A stretch of 64,000 nucleotides of DNA from NCBI GenBank assembly GCA_963785035.1, contig CAWATG010000001.1:124001-188000 (forward strand), given 5' to 3'. Position 1 is the stretch's first letter; every line of letters starts with the position of its first letter. The notes below the pieces were generated by a model. It was not told the origin of the DNA and searched no databases. It was given only the letters and a program-made list of their open reading frames with translations. Made by a program: the position numbers and the translations under genes. This DNA comes from CAWATG01 sp963785035 (GTDB lineage Bacteria > Actinomycetota > Acidimicrobiia > IMCC26256 > CAWATG01). Shown piece by piece: positions 1 through 8,299 of this stretch.

Positions 1-681
1 GCCGGAAGCGGTGAGCGATTCGGTTCGGCCAAGCATCTCGCGTGCCTCGGAAACCGGCGATTGGTCGACATTGCCGTGGAGCGCGCTGCCCAGGCGTGTG
101 AGACGGTGATTGTCGTGGTTGCCGAGCCGACAAGTTGGGACGGTGACACCTCCGTGGTGGTCGTGCGTGGTGGCGCGACTCGCTCTGCGTCTGTCCGGGC
201 GGGCCTGGACGAAGTGCCGAGCAGTGCCGACGTCGTCGTCGTGCACGACGCGGCGAGACCGCTGGCGGACTTGGCGCTGTGGAGGGCGGTCATCGATGCG
301 GTCCGTGCCGGAGCCGACGGCGCGGTGCCTGGCCTTCCCATGACGGACACGGTCAAGCGCGTCGATCGCTCCCGACCCATTGGCTTACCTGTCGTTGGCT
401 CACATGTCGGTGGTTCACAGGTCGATATCCAACGTGTTGTGGCGACGGTGGATCGATCCGACCTGGTCGCGGTGCAGACGCCCCAGGCTTTCCGCACTGC
501 AGCTTTGCGCGCGGCGCACGTTGCCGGTCACGATGCAACCGATGATGCAGCGCTGTTGGAATCCACTGGTGGTTTGGTTGTCGTGGTTCCCGGCGATCCG
601 CGCAACCTGAAGGTCACCACGGCGTCGGATCTTGTGGTGGCGAACGCCATGGCCGAAACGATGAGCAAGAGTGCCCGATGA
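1..681 (+). CDS. ispD: IspD, 2-C-methyl-D-erythritol 4-phosphate cytidylyltransferase (5' partial)
   Basis: Third step of the MEP isoprenoid pathway: couples CTP to methylerythritol 4-phosphate in the cytoplasm. The window opens inside the gene; the frame is open from base 1 and starts with AGSGERFG, the glycine-rich nucleotide-binding loop that sits near the IspD N terminus, so only a few codons are missing. The family signature VVVHDAARPL follows, then a C-terminal part with TPQAFR and DDAALLE. The stop codon overlaps the ispF start (ATGA), so ispD and ispF are translationally coupled, as in many bacteria. An apparent ATG/TTG at base 61 is internal, not the real start. Confidence 0.95.
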   Translation, partial: AGSGERFGSAKHLACLGNRRLVDIAVERAAQACETVIVVVAEPTSWDGDTSVVVVRGGATRSASVRAGLDEVPSSADVVVVHDAARPLADLALWRAVIDAVRAGADGAVPGLPMTDTVKRVDRSRPIGLPVVGSHVGGSQVDIQRVVATVDRSDLVAVQTPQAFRTAALRAAHVAGHDATDDAALLESTGGLVVVVPGDPRNLKVTTASDLVVANAMAETMSKSAR

Positions 682-1172
682 GGACCCGTATCGGACTCGG
701 TTTCGATGTGCATCCCTTCGGCGCCGATCGGGCGCTGGTGCTCGGTGGCGTGGCCATCGAGGGAATGGGTCTTGTCGGCCACTCCGACGCCGACGTCGTA
801 GCGCATGCCGTCTGCGACGCGCTGCTGGGTGCTGCGGGACTCCCTGATCTGGGAACACAGTTCCCCGCAACCGATGACCGGTATCGGGATATCTCATCGA
901 TCGAGTTGTTGGCCACGGTTGCGCGGCTCGTCTCCGAGGCAGGATGGTGGATCGGCAACGTGGACGTTGTCATCGCCGCCGAGAAGCCCAAACTTGCCCC
1001 GTTCTTGGCATCGATGGCAGCGAACCTTTCGGCTGCGATGGAGATTGCCCGCGAGCCGATGGGCGGGCCCCTGTGTGTTTCGGTGAAGCCCAAACGCGCC
1101 GAGGGGCTTGGTGCCATCGGGCGTGCAGAGGGAATAGCCGCCTGGGCAATCGCCTTGTTGGATCGCGGATAG
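678..1172 (+). CDS. ispF: IspF, 2-C-methyl-D-erythritol 2,4-cyclodiphosphate synthase
   Basis: Cyclises CDP-methylerythritol 2-phosphate to MEcPP with release of CMP, two steps after IspD in the MEP pathway. The 164-residue length is normal. Metal ligands are visible as D10 and H12 in GFDVHPF and the His of GHSDADV; the C terminus carries the family motif SVKPKRAEGLG(A)IGRAEGIAA split over residues ~135-153. Starts 4 bp inside ispD (ATGA), so expression is coupled to it. Confidence 0.96.
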   Translation: MRTRIGLGFDVHPFGADRALVLGGVAIEGMGLVGHSDADVVAHAVCDALLGAAGLPDLGTQFPATDDRYRDISSIELLATVARLVSEAGWWIGNVDVVIAAEKPKLAPFLASMAANLSAAMEIAREPMGGPLCVSVKPKRAEGLGAIGRAEGIAAWAIALLDRG

Positions 1173-1261
1173 GCGACGCCTCGACCTGGACTGGTGCTCC
1201 GCGAGATGCTGTCGCTGAGCGGGGGAGCCGAGATGGCGGCCCGGTAGCCTTCGCCCCCGTG

Positions 1262-2617
1262 ATGCGGATCCACGACTCCATGCTTGGACGAAAGGTTGAT
1301 CTTGTCGGGCGTCGACCCGGTGAGTTGAGCATGTACGTGTGCGGTCCGACCGTCTATGACGTGCCACACCTCGGCCACGGACGCACCGCAGTGGTCTTCG
1401 ACATGATGCGGCGGTATCTCGAATGGTCCGGTTTCGTCGTGACCTACGTCAGCAACGTGACCGATGTCGAGGACAAGATCATTGCCCGTGCCGAGCGCGA
1501 AGGAACGTCCGAAGATGCCGTGGCGCTCCGTTACGAGGACGAGTACTGGAGCCAGCTCGCCCGCATCAACGTGGCCAAGCCCGCAACGGTGCCCCACGCC
1601 ACGGAGTACATCGATGAGATGTTGGAGCTGATCGACGCGTTGCTTGCGCGCGGACATGCGTACCTCGTGCCGGGCCGCGGCGTGTATTTCGAAGTGTCGA
1701 CCTACGGTGACTACGGCACTCTGGCGCACCGCAACCTCGCCGACCTGCTCGAAGCTTCGGGCGCGCGGGTCGAGGTGGAAGAAGGCAAACGCAGCCCTGT
1801 CGACTTCGTGCTGTGGAAGGCGGCCAAGCCGGGTGAGCCGACGTGGAACTCGCCGTGGGGTCCAGGCCGGCCCGGTTGGCACATCGAGTGCTCGGCGATG
1901 TCGCTTCGCATCCTTGGTGATGGATTCGATCTCCACGGTGGCGGTGACGACCTGCGATTCCCACACCATGAGAACGAGCGTGCACAGGCAGAAGCAGCGG
2001 GTCACCCGTTCGCGAGGCACTGGGTGCACAGCGGCATGGTCAACGTGGGTGGCGAGAAGATGTCGAAGTCGCTTGGGAACTTCACCACGTTGCGGGAGGC
2101 GCTCGATGCGCACGACCCGCGTGCTTTTCGCCTCGCGGTGATCCGGACGCATTATCGATCGGCAATGGAGCTCAGTGGCGAGGTCCTTCGCGATGCCGAG
2201 GCTGCGTTGGAACGGATCGACGCGCTGGCGCGCCGTGTCGGTATTGGAGCCAACGGAGCCGCGGGTATGCGCGATGACGAGACCATCGCCGCGTTTTGTG
2301 CCGCGATGGAGGACGATTTCAACACGCCGGTTGCGTTGGCAGCAGTGTTCGACTGCATTCGCAAGGCCAATACGTCCTTCGATGCCGGTGGCGATGTCGC
2401 ACCACTGGTGATGACGGCCCGTGAGTTGCTCGAAACGTTGGGGATCGCATGGCCCGACGCGCACGAGTCCGACGTCGAGATCGACGCGCTGGTCGCTGCG
2501 CGAACCGCTGCTCGGGCGGCGCGCGATTTTGCCGAGGCCGACCGCATCCGCGAAGAACTCGCGGCCCGTCAGGTCACGATCGAGGACACGCCGGCCGGGA
2601 CGATCTGGCACCGATGA
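1262..2617 (+). CDS. cysS: Cysteinyl-tRNA synthetase
   Basis: Charges tRNA-Cys; class I synthetase, 451 aa. Sequence shows YVCGPTVYD with the first Zn-binding Cys, the HIGH box as HLGH, GWHIECSAMS with a further Zn ligand, HHENERAQ and the KMSKS loop as GEKMSKSLGN. The start is placed at ATG 1262 (MRIHDSMLGRKV), which matches the usual N terminus; a GTG immediately upstream (1259) is also possible and neither has a strong Shine-Dalgarno sequence. The frame stays open far upstream over ispF but that part is not cysS. Followed 10 bp later by rlmB; the ispDF-cysS-rlmB order is common in actinobacteria. Confidence 0.95.
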   Translation: MRIHDSMLGRKVDLVGRRPGELSMYVCGPTVYDVPHLGHGRTAVVFDMMRRYLEWSGFVVTYVSNVTDVEDKIIARAEREGTSEDAVALRYEDEYWSQLARINVAKPATVPHATEYIDEMLELIDALLARGHAYLVPGRGVYFEVSTYGDYGTLAHRNLADLLEASGARVEVEEGKRSPVDFVLWKAAKPGEPTWNSPWGPGRPGWHIECSAMSLRILGDGFDLHGGGDDLRFPHHENERAQAEAAGHPFARHWVHSGMVNVGGEKMSKSLGNFTTLREALDAHDPRAFRLAVIRTHYRSAMELSGEVLRDAEAALERIDALARRVGIGANGAAGMRDDETIAAFCAAMEDDFNTPVALAAVFDCIRKANTSFDAGGDVAPLVMTARELLETLGIAWPDAHESDVEIDALVAARTAARAARDFAEADRIREELAARQVTIEDTPAGTIWHR

Positions 2618-2627
2618 GTTTGCGCTG

Positions 2628-3418
2628 ATGACGACGCGGCGGGCGGCGGGCAGCGGGTCCTCGCGTGATGTGGGTGGCGACCGCGTCGAGGGGCGTCGGC
2701 CCGTTCGCGAGTTGTTGCTGGCACAGCGCCGTCGCACCAAGCGGGTATGGATCTCGACGGGCGTCGAGCGCAATGCGGTGATCGCGGAGATCCTGGCGCT
2801 CGCCGAGACCCACGGCGTCGAGGTTCGTCACGTCAGGCCAGCCGAGTTGGATCAGCTCGCGGGACCGATGCTCCACAAGGCGTGATTGCCGACGCGGACG
2901 CACTGCCCGACGTGGCGTTCGATACGCTGCTCGAAGACCCCTCGGCATTCCTGGTGGCACTCGACGGTGTGACCGATCCACAGAACCTCGGTGCGATCTT
3001 GCGCACGGCCGAAGTTGCCGGTGCAACGGGGGCGGTGATCGGGCGGCACCGGTCCGCAAGCATCGTGCCGACAGTCACGAAGGCCGCTGCCGGCGCGGTG
3101 GAGTACCTTCCGATCGCGTCGGTTGGCGGCATTCCCGCAGCGCTGGATCGTGCGCGTCGCGCGGGAGTCTGGACGGTTGGCCTCGACGGCGGCGGCGACA
3201 CCGACCTGTTCGATCTCGAGGTCGCGTCGAGTCCCATCATGTTGGTGCTGGGTGCAGAGGGGCGGGGACTGGCTCGGCTGACCAGGGTGCGCTGCGACGT
3301 GGTGGTGTCGATCCCGATGTTCGGCCGAATCGAGTCACTCAATGTTGCTGCCGCGGCGGCCCTCGGGTGCTTCGAAGTTGCCAGGCGCCGCGGTACCGTA
3401 AAGGGTTCGCCGGGTTAG
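2628..3418 (+). CDS. rlmB: RlmB-type 23S rRNA (guanosine-2'-O)-methyltransferase, frame broken near 2866
   Basis: SPOUT/TrmH-family methyltransferase that modifies the peptidyl-transferase loop of 23S rRNA. The N-terminal substrate-binding part (VEGRRPVRELL, from ATG 2628) is in one frame up to ...LDQLAG; the catalytic part (PQGVIA, NLGAILRTAEVAGA, LVLGAEGRGL, SIPMFGRIESLNVAAA) continues in the -1 frame. One base appears to be missing around 2863-2868. With that base restored the product is about 263 aa, normal for the family. Oddity: the stop codon TAG (3416-3418) lies inside the tRNA-Thr gene, so the two genes overlap by 10 bp. Confidence 0.88.
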
Positions 3419-3481
3419 CTCAGTTGGCAGAGCACTTCTCTTGTAAAGAAGATGTCGTCGGTTCAATCCCGACACCCGGCT
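3409..3481 (+). tRNA. tRNA-Thr (anticodon TGT)
   Basis: Full cloverleaf readable by eye: acceptor GCCGGGT/ACCCGGC, D stem GCTC/GAGC, anticodon stem CTTCT/AGAAG with loop CTTGTAA (anticodon TGT, reads ACA), T arm GTCGG-TTCAATC-CCGAC, discriminator base T at 3481. The 3' CCA is not encoded. Its first ten bases double as the end of the rlmB coding region. No integrase or duplicated 3' end nearby, so nothing marks it as an attachment site. Confidence 0.96.
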
Positions 3482-3492
3482 CTGGCTGAAAT

Positions 3493-4230
3493 CTAGGTGT
3501 TGAAGAGCGCGGCGATCCTGGACTGGATTGCGCTGGCTGCCGCGTGGGGATCGGGTGATCCGTGGATCTCCCGGCCGATGACGATGTAGTCGGCGCCGTT
3601 CAGGAACGCCTCTTCGACATCGACGGTTCGCTTCTGATCATCGACGGGCCTGTTCGCGCCAGGGCGGATTCCGGGGGTGACCACCAAAAAGCGCTCGCCG
3701 AGTTTCTCGCGGAGCTTTGGGGCTTCGAGGCCTGAGGAGATCACGCCGTCGCAGCCGATCTCGAGCGCACGAAGTGCCCGTGCCGCGACGACGTCCTCGA
3801 TGGAGGCTTGAAATCCAAGCGAACGCATGTCGCCCTCGTCGAGGCTGGTGAGCACGGTGACTGCAAGGACTTTCAGGGGACCTTTGGCGGCACATGCCGC
3901 CTCGAGGATCGCGTCGTTGCCGTGGACGGTGACGAACTCGGCGCCGCTCGTAGCCAGGCGTTGCATGGCACGACTGACCGTGACCGGCACGTCGAACATC
4001 TTGAGGTCGGCGAAGATGTGCTTGTTGCGATGCGCCAACGTCTCGACGAGGCGATGGAAATCGCCGCTCACAAAAAGTTCGAGACCGACCTTGAAGAATG
4101 TGACCGACTCGCCCAATTGGTCGATAAGCGCAAGTGCCTGGTCATAAGAGGACACGTCGAGCGCAACGATGAGGCGGTCCGATGCAGGGATCGCCTTGCG
4201 CGACAGGTACGTGGTGGCTGGGTCGCTCAT
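3493..4230 (-). CDS. pyrF: Orotidine 5'-phosphate decarboxylase
   Basis: Last step of de novo UMP synthesis (OMP to UMP + CO2). 245 aa, the size of the short bacterial group. Seen: LIVALDVSS at the first strand, the catalytic lysine motif DLKMFDVP, VTVHG, VTPGIRPG and the phosphate-binding YIVIGREI near the C terminus. Lies opposite to the flanking genes and is not with the rest of the pyrimidine operon here. Start chosen at ATG 4230; no strong Shine-Dalgarno sequence is visible. Confidence 0.95.
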   Translation of the reverse strand: MSDPATTYLSRKAIPASDRLIVALDVSSYDQALALIDQLGESVTFFKVGLELFVSGDFHRLVETLAHRNKHIFADLKMFDVPVTVSRAMQRLATSGAEFVTVHGNDAILEAACAAKGPLKVLAVTVLTSLDEGDMRSLGFQASIEDVVAARALRALEIGCDGVISSGLEAPKLREKLGERFLVVTPGIRPGANRPVDDQKRTVDVEEAFLNGADYIVIGREIHGSPDPHAAASAIQSRIAALFNT

Positions 4231-4329
4231 GTGATCCAGTCAACTACGGCGATGCCGTTCGCGGCCGGATCGGAACGATCCAGGAGGGTGCTTGACCCGC
4301 GGACTGTATGAGGCCAGGATCATCATTCA

Positions 4330-4596
4330 ATGAACGACACCGACCTTGCGATTCCTCAGCGCGACATCCTCGACTTCGAACGTACCTGGTGGTGCGAGCC
4401 CGGTTCGAAGGAGGCTGCAATCCGAGCGCGGCTCGGGCTGTCGAAAACGCAGTACTACCGACAGCTTGCGGCCTTGCTGGAGCACGACGGCGCGTTACAG
4501 TACGACCCCTTGACGGTGAAACGCCTCCTCCGTCGCCGCGAAATGCGTCGCCGCGCCCGCTTCGTCGGGCGTCAGTCGTTGCCCGGAACTCGATGA
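4330..4596 (+). CDS. DUF3263 family protein
   Basis: 88 aa, small basic actinobacterial protein of unknown function. The family pattern is clear: ILDFERTWW, then EAAIRARLGLSKTQYYRQL and a basic tail with RRRARF. The central part resembles a helix-turn-helix, so a DNA-binding role is possible but not shown. Its stop codon overlaps the start of the LytR-C gene (ATGA), the same pairing seen in many actinobacteria. Confidence 0.85.
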   Translation: MNDTDLAIPQRDILDFERTWWCEPGSKEAAIRARLGLSKTQYYRQLAALLEHDGALQYDPLTVKRLLRRREMRRRARFVGRQSLPGTR

Positions 4597-5177
4597 GTGA
4601 AACACTTGGCCCCGGTATGACCATGACTCAGCCTCCATCAGTACGCCCGCTGCTCTCCTCGGCAGTACGAGGCGCTGGGCTCATTGGGCTCGCAGTGGTC
4701 ATCGGCGTCGTGTTGTTGCAGGTGATCGACACCGGCTCCTCGGGTCCGGTTGGCAATGGCGGCGGTCTGGCGGCGCCGATCGCAAGTAATTCCGACCGCA
4801 CCACTACCACCACCACGACCGCTCCGACGGGGACGACGGGGACGACGGCACTACCGGCAACTGAGGAGCCGGCGGTGGTTGCGGAGAAGCAACCCATCGA
4901 GCTTCTCGTCAACGTCTACAACGGTGTTGGCACGCCCGGACTCGCGAAGGCGCTCAGTAGCAAGCTGGCAGCCAAGGGCTACAAGATGGGCACACCGGGT
5001 GATGCGAACCAGCAGAGGGGTTCGACGGTGTCGTGCAAAGAAGGCCTCGATCGCGAGGCCAAGTCGCTGGCGGCAGCGGTGGCGGCGACCGGTCGGCCCG
5101 CGACGGTGGTGTCGTTTCCCACCACCGTGCTGCAGGGGTCGGCAACTGCAAACTGCATCGTCATCATGGGTGCGTAA
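4593..5177 (+). CDS. LytR C-terminal domain membrane protein
   Basis: 194 aa. One N-terminal membrane segment (residues ~24-45, LIGLAVVIGVVLLQVI), then a Thr/Pro-rich linker (~60-95) and a LytR_C domain (~100-194; LLVNVYNGVGTPGLAKAL pattern). LytR_C domains are found in cell-envelope proteins; this one has no LCP catalytic domain, so an accessory wall role is inferred. The ATG at 4593 is chosen because it forms an ATGA overlap with the DUF3263 stop. Confidence 0.82.
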   Translation: MSETLGPGMTMTQPPSVRPLLSSAVRGAGLIGLAVVIGVVLLQVIDTGSSGPVGNGGGLAAPIASNSDRTTTTTTTAPTGTTGTTALPATEEPAVVAEKQPIELLVNVYNGVGTPGLAKALSSKLAAKGYKMGTPGDANQQRGSTVSCKEGLDREAKSLAAAVAATGRPATVVSFPTTVLQGSATANCIVIMGA

Positions 5178-5206
5178 CTCCCGACACTCGTGACTGCCCT
5201 CAACAG

Positions 5207-5989
5207 GTGCTAGCGCTTCCCGAGGTTTTCGCACCGTGGATCCAGCATCCCGGCCAGTGCGCCATCTTGAGCGATTTCGATGGCACGCTCGCGGCGATCC
5301 AGCTCGACCCTGCACATTCGCGTCCACTCCCCGAGGCACAGGACGCATTGCGCAGGCTTGCAGCCCTGGTTGGAAGCGTCGCGGTGATCAGCGGCCGCCA
5401 GGTGGCGTTTCTCGAGCAGGCACTGAAAATTCCGGAGATCTCCCTGTTCGGACTGTACGGGATGGAGACGCGCACCGAGGGCGTCATCGCACTGGACCCG
5501 CTGGTCCTGCCGTTTGTGACGTCATTGGGCCACGCTGCAGATCGCGCGCGGCGAGATCTGCCGGGTTTGTTGATCGAGAACAAGACGGCGTGTTTGTCGA
5601 TCCACTATCGCGAGGATCCGAGTCGGGAAGCAGACGCCGTTGCAACCGGGGCCGAGATCGCTCGGGAATTCGGGTTGGTAGCACTAGCGGGGCGGATGTG
5701 TGTGGAGCTGAGGCCCCCTGTTGCGATCGACAAGGGCACAACGACGGCCCTGGCGATTCGAGGTCACAGATTCGCCCTCTTCGCCGGCGACGACGTGGGG
5801 GATCTTGCTGCGTTCGATGCGCTTGATGCGGCATGTGTATCCGGGAATCTTGACGTGGGTGTGAAGATCGCCGTGCGTTCCGAGGAAGTCTCCGATCAGT
5901 TGCTCGCGCGAGCGGACATCGTTGTCGGGCACCCGGCGGAACTCGCCGCGCTCCTCGTCGCGTTGGGAGATGCGATCGGCAACCGCTGA
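5207..5989 (+). CDS. otsB: Trehalose-6-phosphate phosphatase
   Basis: HAD-superfamily phosphatase, 260 aa. Catalytic loop LSDFDGTLA (first Asp is the nucleophile), SGRQ as motif II region, IDKGTTT (motif III Lys) and GDDVGDLAAF as the acidic motif IV. Completes the OtsAB route to trehalose together with the GT20 enzyme at 8300-9672. The only in-frame start before the HAD motif and after the preceding gene is GTG 5207; the Shine-Dalgarno sequence is weak. Confidence 0.85.
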   Translation: MLALPEVFAPWIQHPGQCAILSDFDGTLAAIQLDPAHSRPLPEAQDALRRLAALVGSVAVISGRQVAFLEQALKIPEISLFGLYGMETRTEGVIALDPLVLPFVTSLGHAADRARRDLPGLLIENKTACLSIHYREDPSREADAVATGAEIAREFGLVALAGRMCVELRPPVAIDKGTTTALAIRGHRFALFAGDDVGDLAAFDALDAACVSGNLDVGVKIAVRSEEVSDQLLARADIVVGHPAELAALLVALGDAIGNR

Positions 5990-6001
5990 GCGGGGCGTTC
6001 C

Positions 6002-6030
6002 TTGACAAGAACGTCCAAATTGTAGAGAAT
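6002..6030 (+). promoter_or_regulatory. Candidate sigma-70-type promoter for the surface protein gene
   Basis: TTGACA (6002-6007) followed by a 17-bp spacer and GAGAAT (6025-6030). The -35 box is a perfect consensus, the -10 box matches four of six. It lies about 35 bp before the ATG at 6065, which has a clear GGGGAG Shine-Dalgarno sequence. Confidence 0.45.
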
Positions 6031-6064
6031 GACCGATTCCTAGCCGGATGTATGGGGAGCGGGT

Positions 6065-8278
6065 ATGACTCGGGTCGCTGAGGGCGTGGCAAGGCGCGGG
6101 CTGGTACGCACGAGGGTTATGCGTAGGGTCCTGGCAGGCGTTGCGGCACTTGGTGTGGCAGTAGGCACGGTCGTCCCGGCAGCTCCTGCATATGCCGCCG
6201 ATGGCGACCTCGACTCCACTTTCGGTGTCAGCGGTCTTGCGCCGTTGGGGATGATGGCGGCGAAGGTCCTCTTGCAGCCGGATGGGAAGATTGTGACCGT
6301 TGGGATGACTTACGGAGTGAGTCAACCGCCGACTCCGCCGGCGATCGTTGCTGTACGGATGTTGGCGGATGGAAGTCCTGACGTTTCGTTTGGAGACGGC
6401 GTCAGTGGTCGGGCGGTCAAGGAATTCGACCCAATCGGCCTATACCCTGTCCAGGTCGGGGACGGCGCGATACAGCCGGACGGGAAGATTCTGGTAGCGG
6501 GGAATGTTATGGGTGCAGGCCCGAGCAACCTCTACTACGAGCGGCCGACGGTCGTTCGCTTCACGAAGGATGGTCTCCTGGATCCGACCTTTGGGGTGGG
6601 CGGCGTGGCACAGCTGCCGCTAGACGGCGCTGCGGGTAAGGGCGGGATCGGCCATCTCGGTGTTCAGAGCGATGGGAGGATTGTTCTGGGCGGGGCCTTC
6701 GGCCCGGTGAGCGGGGTGCTGGACTCATTCCTGATCCGGCTGCAAAGCGATGGTTCGCTTGACGCTTCATTTGGCGCCGGCGGCTTCTCGTCGACCAAGG
6801 TTGGTGGAAATCAATCTTCGATCGGTGACATGGAGATACAAAGCGACGATCGAATCGTCCTTGTCGGGGAGGGTCGGACCGCCCCAACATCGCCAGGTCA
6901 GTCGTTTGTGAGTCGGTTCACCTCGAATGGTCAAGTGGATGCAGACTTCGGAGAGGGTGGATTCCGGGCGCTGAATCTTGGACTGAAGCTCCGTGCTGGG
7001 TCTTTGGCGCTGCAGCCCGATGGCAAGTTGTTGATCGGCGCCGTTCTCGACAATGGTTGGGCGGATAACAGCGGGGTCGTGCCGACCCTGGCGCGCGTCA
7101 CGACCAACGGGGATATGGACCTGTCCTTTGGTATTGCCGGCATCGCATCAGCCTCATCCGCAGGTGCCGTCGCATTTCTGTCCGATGTTGCCGTCTTACC
7201 GGATGGCAAGATCATCGCGGGAGGTGTGACCGGCCTCAAGATCAGCCCGACTTTCGAGGGAGACCCGTTATTCCTTCGGTTCAATGCCGATGGATCGCTG
7301 GACACTGGATTTGGTCAGGACGGCAGACGCATCCTGTCCGGGCCGTCATATGGACTAAGCACGGGCGTAGTGGCGAGGGCTGACGGGGACGTCGTTGCCT
7401 TGTTGGCGGGTGGGCGCTATGTCCCTGACAGGCTTGCGCTGATCAAGGGTTCGATTCCGCCGCCCGTTGTCGTGCCGCCGGTTGTTGTGCCGCCCGTACC
7501 GGCGCCGGTCGTTGGTGGTGAGCATGTGGGTCGTTCGGAGCGGCTTGGGTATCGCTTGATTGCTGCTGATGGCGGGTTGTTCGCCTTTGGTGGTTCGCGG
7601 TTCTTTGGTTCTGCCGGTGCGACGGCAGGTGTGAATGTGGTGGGTGCTGCGGTGACGCCGACGGACGCGGGATATCGGTTGGTGGCCTCTGATGGTCGGG
7701 TGTTCGCGTTCGGCGATGCGACCCATCTTGGTTCTCCGGTTGCGGTGAATAAGCCGATCGTGGGTATGGCGAGCACTGCGTCGGGTAACGGTTATTGGTT
7801 GGTGGCGTCTGATGGTGGGATTTTCGCGTACGGGGATGCCGTGTTTTACGGTTCGACGGGTGCGACGAAGCTGAATAAGCCGATTGTGGGTATGGCGTCG
7901 ACTGCGTCGGGTAACGGTTATTGGTTGGTGGCGTCTGATGGTGGGATTTTCGCGTACGGGGATGCCGTGTTTTACGGTTCGACGGGTGCGACGAAGCTGA
8001 ATAAGCCGATTGTGGGTATGGCGTCGACTGCGTCGGGTAACGGTTATTGGTTGGTGGCGTCTGATGGTGGGATTTTCGCGTATGGCGATGCGGCGTTTTA
8101 CGGTTCGACGGGTGCGACGAAGTTGAACAAGCCGATTGTGGGTATGGCGTCGACTGCGTCGGGTAACGGTTATTGGTTGGTGGCGTCTGATGGTGGGATC
8201 TTCGCGTATGGCGATGCGGTGTTTTACGGTTCGACGGGTGCGACGAAGCTGAATAAGCCGATCGTCGCGATGAGCTGA
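6065..8278 (+). CDS. Secreted repeat protein: delta-60 beta-propeller plus 42-aa 'GYWLVASDGGIFAYGD' repeats
   Basis: 737 aa. Sec signal peptide with alanine-rich core and AYA-AD cleavage site (mature start near residue 44); an alternative start at codon 19 (MRRVLAG) would give a more typical signal length. Residues ~45-460 hold at least seven delta-60 (DUF5122) repeats with the D-G-x-L-D-x-x-F-G and LQPDGKI signatures, expected to fold as a beta-propeller. A Pro/Val linker (~465-480) leads to five or more C-terminal repeats of 42 aa built around GYWLVASDGGIFAYGD. No sortase signal or transmembrane tail is seen; the protein ends straight after the last repeat. Surface or exported role is inferred. 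Confidence 0.85.
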   Translation: MTRVAEGVARRGLVRTRVMRRVLAGVAALGVAVGTVVPAAPAYAADGDLDSTFGVSGLAPLGMMAAKVLLQPDGKIVTVGMTYGVSQPPTPPAIVAVRMLADGSPDVSFGDGVSGRAVKEFDPIGLYPVQVGDGAIQPDGKILVAGNVMGAGPSNLYYERPTVVRFTKDGLLDPTFGVGGVAQLPLDGAAGKGGIGHLGVQSDGRIVLGGAFGPVSGVLDSFLIRLQSDGSLDASFGAGGFSSTKVGGNQSSIGDMEIQSDDRIVLVGEGRTAPTSPGQSFVSRFTSNGQVDADFGEGGFRALNLGLKLRAGSLALQPDGKLLIGAVLDNGWADNSGVVPTLARVTTNGDMDLSFGIAGIASASSAGAVAFLSDVAVLPDGKIIAGGVTGLKISPTFEGDPLFLRFNADGSLDTGFGQDGRRILSGPSYGLSTGVVARADGDVVALLAGGRYVPDRLALIKGSIPPPVVVPPVVVPPVPAPVVGGEHVGRSERLGYRLIAADGGLFAFGGSRFFGSAGATAGVNVVGAAVTPTDAGYRLVASDGRVFAFGDATHLGSPVAVNKPIVGMASTASGNGYWLVASDGGIFAYGDAVFYGSTGATKLNKPIVGMASTASGNGYWLVASDGGIFAYGDAVFYGSTGATKLNKPIVGMASTASGNGYWLVASDGGIFAYGDAAFYGSTGATKLNKPIVGMASTASGNGYWLVASDGGIFAYGDAVFYGSTGATKLNKPIVAMS
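7760..8263 (+). repeat. Four tandem 126-bp coding repeats
   Basis: Exact period of 126 bp (42 codons): the segment starting GTGGGTATGG recurs at 7760, 7886, 8012 and 8138, and the next copy starts but is cut by the stop codon at 8264. Copies differ at only a few synonymous positions, so they arose or were homogenised recently. They are inside the surface-protein gene and likely to change in copy number. Confidence 0.93.
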
Positions 8279-8299
8279 CAGACACGCGATCCCGGGGCG

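Noticed and set aside
614..2773. 719-aa open frame on the minus strand across ispF-cysS
   Set aside because: Shadow of cysS in GC-rich sequence: Arg/His-rich composition, no motifs, and the plus strand holds well-conserved genes.
2860..2870. Programmed frameshift in rlmB
   Set aside because: No slippery heptamer or downstream structure evident, and similar breaks occur in about 15 other genes, so sequence error is simpler.
3409..3481. tRNA-Thr as integration site of an island
   Set aside because: No integrase, no duplicated tRNA 3' end, and housekeeping genes on both sides.
7760..8263. CRISPR array
   Set aside because: Repeats are 126 bp, contiguous and in frame with a surface protein; no spacers and no cas genes.
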